Shown: positions 42,921 through 54,313, counted from the first letter of the stretch. The stretch is 64,000 nucleotides of DNA from Bufo bufo (GCF_905171765.1 NC_053390.1:512661565-512725564), one strand, 5' to 3'. Numbers and translations: made by a program. The notes: generated from the letters alone by a model not told the origin.

Positions 42921-42999
42921 TTTCTCGAATTTAGGATCTTGCCTTAAATGGGTGTTTAATTAATAGTAGAATAGAACGACAGTATGTAAAGGGTGTATC

Positions 43000-45650
43000 T
43001 CACACGGCCTGAACCAGACTAGGCGTCAATTAAAGATTTCTTTGCTCAAAATGGCTGTATTTCAAATGCCTGAATCAAACCCCTGTATGTAAAGGGTGTA
43101 TGTCACACGGCCTGACCCACAGTAGGCCTCAATTAAAGATTTCTTTGCCCAAAATGGCTGTATTTCAAATGCCTGAATCAAACCCTTGTATGTAAAAGGT
43201 GTATCTCACACGGCCTGACCCACTGTAGGCCTCAATTAAAGATTTCTTTGCCCAAAATGGCTGTATTTCAAATGCCTGAATCAAACCACTGTATGTAAAG
43301 GGTGTATCTCACACGGCCTGACCGACTGTAGGCCTCAATTAAAGGTTTATTTGCCGAAAATGGCTGTATTTTAAATGCCTGAATCAAACCCCTGTATGTA
43401 AAGGGTGTATCTCACATGGCCTGACCCACAGTAGGCCTCAATTAAAGATTTCTTTGCCCAAAATGGCTGTATTTCAAATGCCTGAATTCAACCCCTATAT
43501 GTAAAGGGTGTATCTCACACGGCCTGACCCACTGTAGGCCTCAATTAAAGATTTCTTTGCCCAAAATGGCTGTATTTCAAATGCCTGAATAAAACCCCTG
43601 TATGTAAAGGGTGTATCTCACACTGCCTTAACCAGACTAGGTGTCAATTAAAGATTTCTTTGCCCAAAATGGCTGTTTTTCAAATGCCTGAATCAAACCC
43701 CTGTATGTAAAGGGTGTATCTCACACGGCCTGACCCACTGTAGGCCTCAATTAAAGATTTCTTTGCCCAAAATGGCTGTATTTCAAATGCCTGAATAAAA
43801 CCCCTGTATGTAAAGGGTGTATCTCACACGGCCTGACCGACTGTAGGCCTCAATTAAAGGTTTATTTGCCGAAAATGGCTGTATTTTAAATGCCTGAATC
43901 AAACCCCTGTATGTAAAGGGTGTATCTCACATGGCCTGACCCACAGTAGGCCTCAATTAAAGATTTCTTTGCCCAAAATGGCTGTATTTCAAATGCCTGA
44001 ATTCAACCCCTATATGTAAAGGGTGTATCTCACACGGCCTGACCCACTGTAGGCCTCAATTAAAGATTTCTTTGCCCAAAATGGCTGTATTTCAAATGCC
44101 TGAATAAAACCCCTGTATGTAAAGGGTGTATCTCACACTGCCTTAACCAGACTAGGTGTCAATTAAAGATTTCTTTGCCCAAAATGGCTGTTTTTCAAAT
44201 GCCTGAATCAAACCCCTGTATGTAAAGGGTGTATCTCACACGGCCTGACCCACTGTAGGCCTCAATTAAAGATTTCTTTGCCCAAAATGGCTGTATTTCA
44301 AATGCCTGAATAAAACCCCTGTATGTAAAGGGTGTATCTCACACGGCCTGACCCACAGTAGGCCTCAATTAAAGATTTCTTTGCCCAAAATGGCTGTATT
44401 TCAAATGCCTGAATCAAACCCCTGTATGTAAAGGGTGGATCTCACACGGCCTGACCCACTGTAGGCCTCAATTAAAGATTTCTTTGCCCAAAATGGCTGT
44501 ATTTCAAATGCCTGAATAAAACCCCTGTATGTAAAGGGTGTATCTCACACAGCCTGACCCACATAGGCCTCAATTAAAGATTTCTTTGCCCAAAATGGCT
44601 GTATTTCAAATGCCTGAATCAAACCCCTGTATGTAAAGGGTGTATCTCACACGGCCTGACCGACTGTAGGCCTCAATTAAAGATTTCTTTGCCCAAAATG
44701 GCTGTATTTCAAATGCCTGAATCAAACCCCTGTATGTAAAGGGTGTATCTCACACGGTCTGAACCACTGTAGGCCTCAATTAAAGATTTCTTTGCCCAAA
44801 ATGGCTGTATTTAAATTGCCTGAATCAAACCCCTGTATGTAAAGGGTGTATCTCACACGGCCTGACCCACTGTAGGCCTCAATTAAAGATTTCTTTGCCC
44901 AAAATGGCTGTATTTCAAATGCCTGAATCAAACCCCTGTATGTAAAGGGTGTATCTCACACGGTCTGAACCACTGTAGGCCTCAATTAAAGATTTCTTTG
45001 CCCAAAATGGCTGTATTTAAATTGCCTGAATCAAACCCCTGTATGTAAAGGGTGTATCTCACACGGCCTGACCCACTGTAGGCCTCAATTAAAGATTTCT
45101 TTGCCCAAAATGGCTGTATTTCAAATGCCTGACTCAAACCCCTGTATGTAAAGGGTGTATCTCACACGGCCTGACCCACTGTAGGCCTCAATTAAAGATT
45201 TGTATGCCCAAAATGGCTGTGTTTCAAATGCCTGAATCAAACCACTGTATGTAAAGGGTGGATCTCACACGGCCTGACCGACTGTAGGCCTCAATTAAAG
45301 ATTTCTTTGTCCAAAATGGCTGTATTTCAAATGCCTGAATAAAACCCCTGTATGTAAAGGGTGTATCTCACACGGCCTGAACCACTGTAGGCCTCAATTA
45401 AAGATTTCTTTGCCCAAAATGGCTGTATTTAAATTGCCTGAATCAAACCCATGTATGTAAAGGGTGTATCTCACACGGCCTGACCCACTGTAGGCCTTAA
45501 TTAAAGATTTATTTGCCCAAAATGGCTATATTTTAAATGCCTGAATCAAACCCCTGTATGTAAAGGGTGTATCTCACACTGCCTGACCCGCAGTAGGCCT
45601 AAATTAAATATTGGTGCACCAAATGGCGGTATTTCAAATCTCTGAATCTA
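43000..45650 (-). repeat. 103-bp satellite, about 26 units, upstream of the hAT gene
   Basis: The unit holds GGCCTGACCCACTGTAGGCC, TCAATTAAAGATTTCTTTGC, CCAAAATGGCTGTATTTCAA and CCCTGTATGTAAAGGGTGTA. Unit starts spaced by about 103 bp run from 43010 to 45578. Units are highly alike. A five-unit block of 515 bp is present twice (43316-43830 and 43831-44345), marked by TTAAAGGTTTATTTGCCGAA and CTGCCTTAACCAGACTAGG variants. A two-unit block with GGTCTGAACCACTG repeats near 44757 and 44963. Confidence 0.95.
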
Positions 45651-46041
45651 ACCCAAATGTATTAAGGGTGTATCTCACAATGACATATGCAGCAAAGGCT
45701 GCCAAATAAACTTTTTTTGCCCAAACCGGTGTTTGTTTAATAACTCAATACGGCAGCAGTATATAACCCAAGAATTTCAAATGTGCTTATGCTGCAAGGT
45801 CTGAAATATCGTGTATTTTGCCCTAAAAAGGGTGTTTTATTAATGAAAGAATATAAGCCCTGTATATACAGGGTGTATCTCACACGGCCTAACTCACAGT
45901 AGGCCTGAATTAAAGATTGGTGCACCAAATGGCGGTATTTAAAATCTCTGAATCTAACCCAAATGTATTAAGGGTGTATCTCACAATGACATCTGCATCA
46001 AAGGCTGCCAACTAATTTATTTTGCCCAAACGAGTGTTTGT
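45651..46041 (-). repeat. Diverged satellite-like units beside the 103-bp array
   Basis: Units with TTGGTGCACCAAATGGCGGTA, GTATTAAGGGTGTATCTCAC and AAAGGCTGCCAA occur twice (about 45610-45740, 45910-46040). These look like older members of the array. Confidence 0.7.
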
Positions 46042-46045
46042 TTAA

Positions 46046-48502
46046 CCGCCTCACGTCCGCCCATAGGATATAAACGTCCTATGGGTGGACGTCTATTTCT
46101 GACAGCACGTTTTAAAACGTCCTGTCAGAAATAGCAGCTGCACGCTAATCGTGCAGCTGCTGATCGGGTTGCCCGCTGTCAGTGACAGCAGGGCAACCCT
46201 AAGACAAGGCAGGGGCAGTGCCCAGGTGTCCCTGCCTTCACGATCGCTGCAGACACAGCGCTCACCGAGCGCTGTGTCTGCAGAGCAGGAAGCGCTGTGC
46301 GCTTCCTGTTCCGGCCCGGCGGTCATGTGACCGCCGTGACCGGAGTGTGCAGGAGCTGTGTGAGGTCTCTCAGAGACCTCGATCAGCCCTGCTGTGAGGC
46401 TGTACAGCGCAGGATTGCTGCTGTACAGCCTCTATAGGGGTGCATTTGTCCTGTAACTGGGGCTACTATCTCAGCCCCAGTTACAGGAGAAATCAACTGT
46501 GAAAAAAAAAAGAAAAAGTGAAGCAAATGTCCCCCAGAGGTCTTGTATGACCTTATGGGGGACGAAAAGTGTAAAAAAAAATAAAAAAAATAAAGAGTTG
46601 AAAAAATAAAATAAAATAAAGTTTCACATGTAAAAAAAAAAAAAGTTCCCAAGTTAGGAATAAAAAAAAAAAAATTTAAATAGAAAAAATAAAGTAAAAT
46701 AGACATATTTAGTATTTCCGCGTCCGTAAAAACCAGCTCTATAAAAATATCACATGACCTAACCCCTCAGATGAACACCGTAAAAAATAAATTAAAAAAA
46801 CTGTGTCAAAACAAGCAATTTTTGTCACCTTGCATCACAAAAGGTGCAACACCAAGTGATCAAAAACGCGTATGTCCCACAAAATGGTACCAATAAAACC
46901 GTCACCTCATCCCGCAAAAAATGAGCCCCTACATAAGAAAATCTCTCAAAAAATAAAAAAACTATAGCTCTTAGAACATGGAGACACTAAAACATAATTT
47001 TTTTGGTTTCAAAAATGCTATTATTGTGTTAAAGTGAAACAAATAAAAAAAAGTATACATATTAGGTATTGCCGCGTCCGTAAAAACCAGCTCTATAAAA
47101 ATATCACATGACCTAACCCCTCGGGTGAACACCGTAAAAAAAAAAAAAAAAAAACTGTGTCAAAACAAGCAATTTTTGTCACCTTGCATCACAAAAGGTG
47201 CAACACCAAGTGATCAAAAACGCGTATGTCCCACAAAATGGTACCAATAAAACCGTCACATCATCCCGCAAAAAATGAGCCCCTACATAAGAAAATCTCT
47301 CAAAAAATAAAAAAACTATAGCTCTCCGAACATGGACACATTAAAACATAATTTTTTGGTTTCAAAAATGCTATTATTGTGTAAAACTTTAATAAATGAG
47401 AAAAAGTATACATATTAGGTATCGCCACGTCCGTAACAATCTGCTCTATAAAAATGTCACTTGACTGAACCCCTAAGGTGAACGCTGTAAAAATAAATAA
47501 ATAGAAACTGTGCTAAAACAACCAATTTTTTGGTCACCTTGCCCCATAAAGTGTTATATTGAATGATCAAAAAATCATATGTACCCAAAAATAGTACTAA
47601 TAAAACTGGCACCTTATCCCCTAGTTTCCAAAATGGGGTCACTTCTTGGGAGTTTCTACTGTAAGGGTGCATCAGGGGGCTTCAAATGGGACATGGCATC
47701 TAAAAACCATGTGGAGTTCCTTTCCTTCTGCGCCCTGCCGTGTGCCCATACAGCAGTTTACGACCACATGTGGGGTGTTTCTGTAAACCGCAGAATCTGG
47801 GTAATAAATATTGAGTTTTTTTTGGCTGTTAACCATCGATGTGTTAGAGAAAAAAATTAATTAAAATGGAAAATCTGCCAAAAAAGTGAAATTTTAAAAT
47901 TTGATCTCCATTTTCCTTTAATTCTTGTGGAACGCCTAAAGGGTTAACAAAGTTTGTAAAATCGGTTTTGAATACCTTGAGGGGTGTAGTTTCTACAATG
48001 GGGTCATTTATGGGGGTATCCACTATGTAGGCCCCACAAAGTGACTTCAGACCTGAACTGGTCCTTATAAAGTGGGTTTTGGCAATTTTCTTAAAAATTT
48101 GAAGAATTGCTTCTAAACTTCTAAGCCTTCTAACGTCCTAAAAAAATAAAATGACATTTCCAAAATGATGCCAACATAAAGTAGACATATGGGGAATGTT
48201 AAATAATAAATATTTTATGAGGTATCACTTTCTGTTTTAAAAGCAGAGAAATTGAAATTTAGAAAATTGCGATTTTTTTAAGTTTTTGGGTAAATTTGGG
48301 ATTTTTTCATAAATAAAGGTGAAATATTTTGACTCAAATTTATGACTATCATGAAGTACAATGTGTCACGAGAAAACAATCTCTGAATGACTTGGATAAA
48401 TAAAGGCGTTCCAAAGTTATTACCACATAAAGTGAGATATGTCCGTTTTTTTCAAAATTTGGCCTGGTCAGGAAGGGGGCAAAGGGCCCAGATGGGAAGT
48501 GG
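46046..48502. mobile_element. Non-autonomous piggyBac-type element
   Basis: TTAA flanks both sides (46042-46045, 48503-48506). Ends start CCGCCTCACGTCCGCCC and (inward from right) CCACTTCCCATCTGGGCCC, the same CC(A/G)C(C/T)TC start as the large piggyBac. The left 350 bp is rich in palindromes (46063-46140, 46150-46200, 46240-46290). There is no transposase. It interrupts a satellite unit of hAT copy C: GTTTGTTTAA before, AACAACTGAATT after. Confidence 0.85.
46707..47640. repeat. 357-bp direct repeats inside the piggyBac-type element
   Basis: CGTCCGTAAAAACCAGCTCT, CACCTTGCATCACAAAAGG and GATCAAAAACGCGTATGTCC occur at about 46720-46885 and again 357 bp later. A third, shorter and more diverged unit starts at about 47428. 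Confidence 0.8.
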
Positions 48503-48506
48503 TTAA

Positions 48507-48971
48507 CAACTGAATTTGACAGCATTAAATAAGCCTGTAATTTCACACGTGCTGATGCTGCAAGGCCTGAAAATAGTGTTTTTTGCCAAAAGAGTGTGTT
48601 TTTAAAACCACAGAAAATGATGGGTGTATTTCTAGCTTAAATTGCACACTGACTAATCCAGATGTTGTATATTGCCAAAAAAGTGTTTTTTGGTAACAGA
48701 ATATGAAAGCTGTATATATTAAACTTTAATTTAACACTTGCAGATCAGGAAAATAGTGTTTTTTGGCAAAAAAAATAATGTTTTTAAAACCCCAGAAAAT
48801 ATTAACACTTGCAGATCAGGAAAAAAGTGTTTTTTGTAAAAAAAAAAGTGTGTTTTTAAAACCCCAGAAAATGATGGCTGTATTTCTAGCTTAAATTGCA
48901 CACTGACTAATCCAGATGTTGTATATTGCCAAAAAAGTGTTTTTTTGGTAACAGAATATGAAAGCTGTATA
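48507..48971 (-). repeat. Tandem units of the hAT copy C right part (first block)
   Basis: GTTTTTAAAACCCCAGAAAATGATG..GTATTTCTAGCTTAAATTGC and AACACTTGCAGATCAGG repeat at about 48595, 48785 and 48860. The array is interrupted by the Tc1 copy and continues at 50024. Confidence 0.75.
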
Positions 48972-50021
48972 CACTCACCTAAAGAATTATTAGGAACACC
49001 ATACTAATACGGTGTTGGACCCCCTTTTGCCTTCAGAACTGCCTTAATTCTACGTGGCATTGATTCCACAAGGTGCTGATAGCATTCTTTAGAAATGTTG
49101 GCCCATATTGATAGGATAGCATCTTGCAGTTGATGGAGATTTGAGGGATTCACATCCAGGGCACGAAGCTCCCGTTCCACCACATCCCAAAGATGCTCTA
49201 TTGGGTTGAGATCTGGTGACTGTGGAGGCCATTTTAGTACAGTGAACTCATTGTCATGTTCAAGAAACCAATTTGAAATGATTCGAGCTTTGTGACATGG
49301 TGCATTATCCTGCTGGAAGTAGCCATCAGAGGATGGATACATGTTCTCATTCTGTTTACGCCAAATTCGGACTCTACCATTTGAATGTCTCAACAGAAAT
49401 CGAGACTCATCAGACCAGGCAACATTTTTCCAGTCTTCAACAGTCCAATTTTGGTGAGCTCGTGCAAATTGTAGCCTCTTTTTCCTATTTGTAGTGGAGA
49501 TGAGTGGTACCCGGTGGGGTCTTCTGCTGTTGCAGCCCATCCGCCTCAAGGTTGTGCGTGTTGTGGCTTCACAAATGCTTTGCTGCATACCTGGGTTGTA
49601 ACGAGTGGTTATTTCAGTCAACGTTGCTCTTCTATCAGCTTGAATCAGTCGGCCCATTCTCCTCTGACCTCTAGCATCTACAAGGCATTTTTGCCCACAG
49701 GACTGCCGCATACTGGATGTTTTTCACTTTTCACACCATTCTTTGTAAACCCTAGAAATGGTTGTGTGTGAAAATCCCAATAACTGAGCAGATTGTGAAA
49801 TACTCAGACCTGCCCGTCTGGCACCAACAACCATGCCACGCTCAAAATTGCTTAAATCACCTTTCTTTCCCATTCTGACATTCAGTTTGGAGTTCAGGAG
49901 ATTGTCTTGACCAGGACCACAACCCTAAATGCATTGAAGCAACTGTCATGTGATTGGTTGACTAGATAATTGCATTAATGAGAAATAGAACAGGTGTTCC
50001 TAATAATTCTTTAGGTGAGTG
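48972..50021 (-). mobile_element. Tc1-like element, internally shortened (copy 2)
   Basis: It has the same CACTCACCTAAAGAATTATT ends as copy 1 and TA on both sides (48970-48971, 50022-50023). At 1050 bp it is nearly the length of copy 1. It lies in a hAT copy C tandem unit whose uninterrupted form is visible near 48705 (GCTGTATATATTAAAC). Confidence 0.92.
49004..49873 (-). pseudogene. Tc1-like transposase derivative, copy 2, with stop codon
   Basis: The start is ATG 49873-49871. A TGA at 49726-49724 replaces the Gly codon present in copy 1 (EKGK), and an extra in-frame GAA codon precedes it (YKEWC here, YKWC in copy 1). The remainder is open and holds the DDE residues (WSDESRF, QQDNAPCH, DLNPIEHLWD). 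The KQNENM-YPSSDGYF junction that removes about 50 residues is identical to copy 1. The intact C-terminal frame suggests recent decay. Confidence 0.88.
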
Positions 50022-50023
50022 TA

Positions 50024-50725
50024 TATTAAACTTGAATGTAACACTTGCAGATCAGGAAAATAGTGGTTTTTGGCAAAAAAGTGTGTTTTTAAAACCCCAG
50101 AAAATGATGGCTGTATTTCTAGCTTAAATTGCACACTGACTAATCCAGATGTTGCATATTGCCCCAAAAATTGGGATTTTCAATGTCCCAAAAGCTCAGA
50201 TGCAGTGCTGGTGCACTGTGCTTGCATAAAATGGCCTCCGCCTCCGCCCACCTAACTGACTTATTAAAGTTATTTTTTTTCGGTCAATGGGCTCAGGGCA
50301 CGAGAAAAAAATTGTGCCTGCACCTACCAAACACGATGTATGTAGATCGCTGAGTTAGATTCAGATTTTGAGCAAAGACTCTCTCCTATTCTCTCCCTGA
50401 AATCACCAGCAGCATCCTCTCCCTACACTAAACACAGCAGAGTGACGTGCAGCGCTACGTGACTCCAGCTTATATAGAGGCTGGGTCACATGCTACACTG
50501 GCCAATAACAGCCCCGCCATTAGTAGGCATGGCTGTGATGGCTTCTAAGGTCAGACAGTTAACCACTTGTTGATTGGCTGCTCTGCAGCTTTTCAAAAAG
50601 CACCAAGAAAGCGCCGAACACCGAACTCGAACCCGAACTTTTACTGAAATGTTCGGGTTCGGGGTCCAAAAATCCTATAGTTCGGTACGAACCCGAACTT
50701 TACAGTTCGAGTTCGCTCAACCCTA
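50024..50725 (-). other. hAT copy C right end: tandem units, promoter-like region, terminus
   Basis: It continues the tandem units to about 50160. At 50440-50600 it has CACGTGAC-, CCAATAACAG- and GATTGGCTGCTCTGC-like words resembling copy B at 38490-38630; CCAAT and its complement ATTGG suggest a promoter. From 50610 on it is made of CCCGAACTT/AAGTTCGGG words to the terminus. No gene. Confidence 0.55.
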
Positions 50726-50739
50726 GTTAAAAGGGGAAA

Positions 50740-52230
50740 AATTCAGTGTATCACTTTCGTGACTTTCAGGCACCAGACTGAGTTGATGTAGTTAGGGATA
50801 TTTATTGATCCGCTACACCTAAAACAGTCTGGATTAGATCCTAATACTGCTAGCACATTGATGCAAATTAAATGCAGGATCAGGAATAAGGACCATATAT
50901 TTGAAATAGGCTAAGGTGCACTAGTTGCAATCCTCCAAGTATCTGTGCAGCCTAGCAGCTTGCAATGTGTTAATAGTGGATGGCCTGTTTTGAGTCTTAG
51001 TCTGTATCGACACCAAATCTTACACTCTTACACTCTGCTTTATATGGTGTAATCCACACGTAGCAAAAGGACATCCATTCAGCATGCAGCACCTTAAAAA
51101 CAGCTCCACATTCGAGTGCATGCTATGCTGCCTCAATCTGCACCCCCACTCTTGTGTGAACCACAGTGGGACTAGGTCTCAGATCCCATCCACACTTGTG
51201 TTCTGACCATCTATTGAGCTGTCTCAAACATACATATACCCTGCCTACAGAACCGTGTCCTAATCAGAGATCAACGGCTCAACGCGTTTCTACGTGACAT
51301 GTTATGCCCCGTGTCATCAGGAGCAAAAGTCTTTCTTTAGGTAGCCTGTGAAGGAAAAAGTGCCCCACACTGTTGCGTGTTAAGGCTCCGGAGCTATAAC
51401 AGCTGTGCGCAGCCGAATGAACGCCGAAAAGATATCACAAAAGCCCCGCCTAGAGAGAGGTGTGTGCTGGTGCATCAGCGAATCAGAGAAAAGCGCGTGA
51501 ACTGACATCTGCCCTCTGACCCGTCGGGTACCCAGGTAAGCTTTGACAATCCCTGAAAGTTGTGCAAATAATGCTATTGTATGGGGGAATCAAAAACTGC
51601 AGCGATATGTCATTCACCCAGTGCCGATGTGGATATAAGTATAAACCCATCAGGGGAGATCAATCTGAAATATCACAACACATATCGAAAAGCGGTACCA
51701 AGGACAACAATGACAGTTAACCACAATGCTCCCCAGATAACATCAGACCAAATCGACATAAAACCCCAAACTTACCTCCCTGCGGTCAATTTTTGTTCAC
51801 AGGGAGGAAGGGGGGGGGGGGTCTAAAAATCGAATTCTGGATCACCTCTGTATGTACATAGAGTAAGTAATATAAAGAAGTGGTTAGTGGGGCACTGACC
51901 CCAAATTACCTGCTCAGATATAATATTAGATAAAGCAAGCATATGAGATGGCCTCATTCAAGCCCTTCGGATGGACAGTTTGCAACTTGAAAATCCACAT
52001 CGCTTCCTTGCGGAGTAAGAGTGTATCAATATCTCTGCCGCGAATGGATCTATTAATCAATACAATCCCTTGAACCCGCAAAACATCAGGGATCCCCACA
52101 TGACGTGCCACGGTTGTGTCCTGCAAATGTTCCCCTATTCTCCTCCTCAGCTCACGTTTGGTCTTGCCTACATATTGCAGGCCACATCTACAGGTGATAA
52201 GGTATACTACGCCCACTGAGGTACACCTGT
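50740..52230 (-). mobile_element. 5'-truncated Penelope-like element
   Basis: On the minus strand it carries the GIY-YIG end of a PLE protein (about 52230-51926), then about 1.2 kb of 3' region. That region includes CTGATGA (51320-51314) and GAAAC (51290-51286) words like those at PLE ends. Neither end has a duplication I could define. It is a different family from the element at 32385. Confidence 0.65.
51926..52230 (-). pseudogene. PLE GIY-YIG endonuclease fragment
   Basis: GVVYLITCRCGLQYVGKTKR with RRRIGEHL is the GIY-YIG signature. The conserved Glu lies in RKEAMWIFKL, and QTVHPKGLNEAISY is the usual C-terminal end. Only about 100 residues remain; the RT is absent. Upstream of about 52230 the frame loses PLE character. 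Known role of the domain: target nicking in PLE transposition. Confidence 0.85.
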
Positions 52231-53450
52231 GAACCGAGAGCAAGACAGGTGATTTGACTCCGCCACCAGAAAAGAGTGCGTACGCAGTAGTCAAGATTAA
52301 GAAAATTGCATTTACTATAAATTAATAAAAGCAGGTTAACAGTGAAGTTACAGAGGTAAAGACAAGCAAAATCTTCAAAACTGTATAAACAATACAAGTT
52401 AAACACTGCAACAATTTTCACCTTTGTTGTGTCCGTATTCGCAGTGCGGACACTAAGAAATAATAGTCCCAGAAACTGTTCCTAACTGACCCTAACTTTC
52501 AAGCGGGTGCGCACCCCCCTTATCCCAGTGGTCCAAGTGGACCGCTTACAGTTTGTAGAAGTGCACGGTGGGGCCCGATGTCGTCCTTTTCCTTTAACCA
52601 GCGCAGGATCCGCAACAAAGAAGTCCTCCTCAGCAGTCCGGAAAACCAGTTGAATATAATCCAGAATTTTATAACAAGACACGGAGGCTCGTATTACATC
52701 ACTCCTTCTTTACTGAATTTCCACAGCAGCAAAGAATTTACCTAAAAAACCAAAGACAACCCCAAATAACCCCTCCCATTAGTCAGTCCATAAATAGGTC
52801 CTCTCTCGTCATCTCTTCCTCTTTCTTTGCTGCTGTCCACAGCAGATAAGTGTCTTTCCGATTTTACTATTTAGGATTATTCTTAAATCGTATTATTTAT
52901 GTACTCTATTGCTGATATCTTTTGAGATATCGATTGTTGTTTGATAAGTGTCTCTCCGATTTTACTATTTAGGATTTTTCTTAAATCGTATTATTTTTAT
53001 GTACTTTATTGCTTATAGCTTGTGATATCGATTGTTTCTTACATATTCTGTCCTATTATTCTTTCGTTATGCTTAGGGATTATTCCCTTCCTGACCTTTT
53101 CGTGTGAGGTACGATTGTTCTGACCGTTTTTCTCTTGGTCCGGCCGTCCCCTCTGTCCTCTTCTCTTACCTCCCCTTGTTCGGTCAGCGCCATTCCCCCC
53201 TTTTTCGGCTAGTCATTCGGGCTTCTTGCCGCCCAAGGTCTCGCAATTTGCGGGACTTCGACGGCAGTCACGCACGGCATTCTCGGACACCATCTTGAGT
53301 TCGGCGGTCGCATATCTACAACCCTGGCGCTGAGACGGGACATCTCGGCCGCCATGTTGGTACTCCCCTGCTTTTCCCCTGTTTGGGTGTAGAGGGGCGT
53401 TCCTTGTTTCCCTTCTCCTCCGCCCCTTCCTTGTCCCGGCGGCGCCATTT
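52231..53450. other. Unassigned stretch with a 98-bp tandem duplication, up to the gap
   Basis: No gene was recognised. A 98-bp segment starting GATAAGTGTCT(T/C)TCCGATTT occurs at 52845 and 52943. From about 52740 the plus strand is pyrimidine-rich and becomes CpG-rich toward 53200-53450, as in a promoter or 5' element region. It may be one end of an unidentified retroelement. Confidence 0.4.
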
Positions 53451-53950
53451 NNNNNNNNNNNNNNNNNNNNNNNNNNNNNNNNNNNNNNNNNNNNNNNNNN
53501 NNNNNNNNNNNNNNNNNNNNNNNNNNNNNNNNNNNNNNNNNNNNNNNNNNNNNNNNNNNNNNNNNNNNNNNNNNNNNNNNNNNNNNNNNNNNNNNNNNNN
53601 NNNNNNNNNNNNNNNNNNNNNNNNNNNNNNNNNNNNNNNNNNNNNNNNNNNNNNNNNNNNNNNNNNNNNNNNNNNNNNNNNNNNNNNNNNNNNNNNNNNN
53701 NNNNNNNNNNNNNNNNNNNNNNNNNNNNNNNNNNNNNNNNNNNNNNNNNNNNNNNNNNNNNNNNNNNNNNNNNNNNNNNNNNNNNNNNNNNNNNNNNNNN
53801 NNNNNNNNNNNNNNNNNNNNNNNNNNNNNNNNNNNNNNNNNNNNNNNNNNNNNNNNNNNNNNNNNNNNNNNNNNNNNNNNNNNNNNNNNNNNNNNNNNNN
53901 NNNNNNNNNNNNNNNNNNNNNNNNNNNNNNNNNNNNNNNNNNNNNNNNNN
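53451..53950. other. Assembly gap (500 N)
   Basis: All bases are N. The gap falls within, or at the left of, a third copy of the Tc1-like element. Confidence 1.
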
Positions 53951-54243
53951 GTCACAAAGCTCGAATCATTTCAAATTGGTTTTTTGAACATGACAATGAG
54001 TTCACTGTACTAAAATGGCCCCCACAGTCATCAGATCTCAACCCAATAGAGCATCTTGGGGATGTGGTGGAACGGGAGCTTCGTGCCCTGGATGTGCATC
54101 CCTCAAATCTCCATCAACTGCAAGATGCTATCCTATCAATATGGGCCAACATTTCTAAAGAATGCTATCAGCACCTTGTTGAATCAATGCCACGTAGAAT
54201 TAAGGCAGTTCTGAAGGCAAAAGGGGGTCCAACACCGTATTAG
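53951..54243 (+). pseudogene. Tc1-like transposase C-terminal fragment, copy 3
   Basis: The frame begins at HKARIISNWF just after the second catalytic Asp and runs to KGGPTPY and TAG. The Glu motif is DLNPIEHLGD, with Gly replacing the usual Trp. Whether the internal deletion of copies 1 and 2 is present cannot be seen because of the gap. Confidence 0.85.
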
Positions 54244-54272
54244 TATGGTGTTCCTAATAATTCTTTAGGTGA

Positions 54273-54275
<3 letters not shown>
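53951..54275 (+). mobile_element. Tc1-like element, right part (copy 3)
   Basis: After the gap the sequence matches copy 1 from CACAAAGCTCG to the terminus TTTAGGTGAGTG, followed by TA. The left part is in the gap. Confidence 0.9.

Positions 54276-54313
<38 letters not shown>
54276..54313. repeat. (TA)n microsatellite
   Basis: About 18 TA units directly follow the Tc1 end, perhaps grown from the TA target duplication. Confidence 0.95.

Larger units (their letters stand above)
38986..50725 (-). mobile_element. Large hAT element (copy C) with satellites and nested insertions
   Basis: Ends TAGAGTTGAGCGGAC and (inward from right) TAGGGTTGAGCGAACTC are inverted repeats, followed on both sides by CCCGAACTT-rich sequence. 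The 8-bp flanks CTAAGAAG and GTTAAAAG match at only 5 positions, so the pairing of these ends is probable but not proven. Contents on the minus strand: promoter-like region (50455-50600), tandem units, a 103-bp satellite, a BED-finger transposase remnant (42920-40923), a 90-bp array, and a second partial copy of the 3' part (39290-39660). A piggyBac-type and a Tc1 element are nested. Without them it is about 8.2 kb. Confidence 0.7.

Noticed and set aside
38978..50733. A proven target duplication for hAT copy C
   Set aside because: CTAAGAAG and GTTAAAAG share only 5 of 8 bases; the pairing of the two ends rests on the terminal repeats.
51286..51320. A complete hammerhead ribozyme in the second PLE
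   Set aside because: CTGATGA and GAAAC are present, but I could not form a convincing stem II between them.
53209..54243. Frames of 248 and 286 residues across the gap
   Set aside because: Most residues are unknown because of N bases; only the Tc1 part after 53950 is real.
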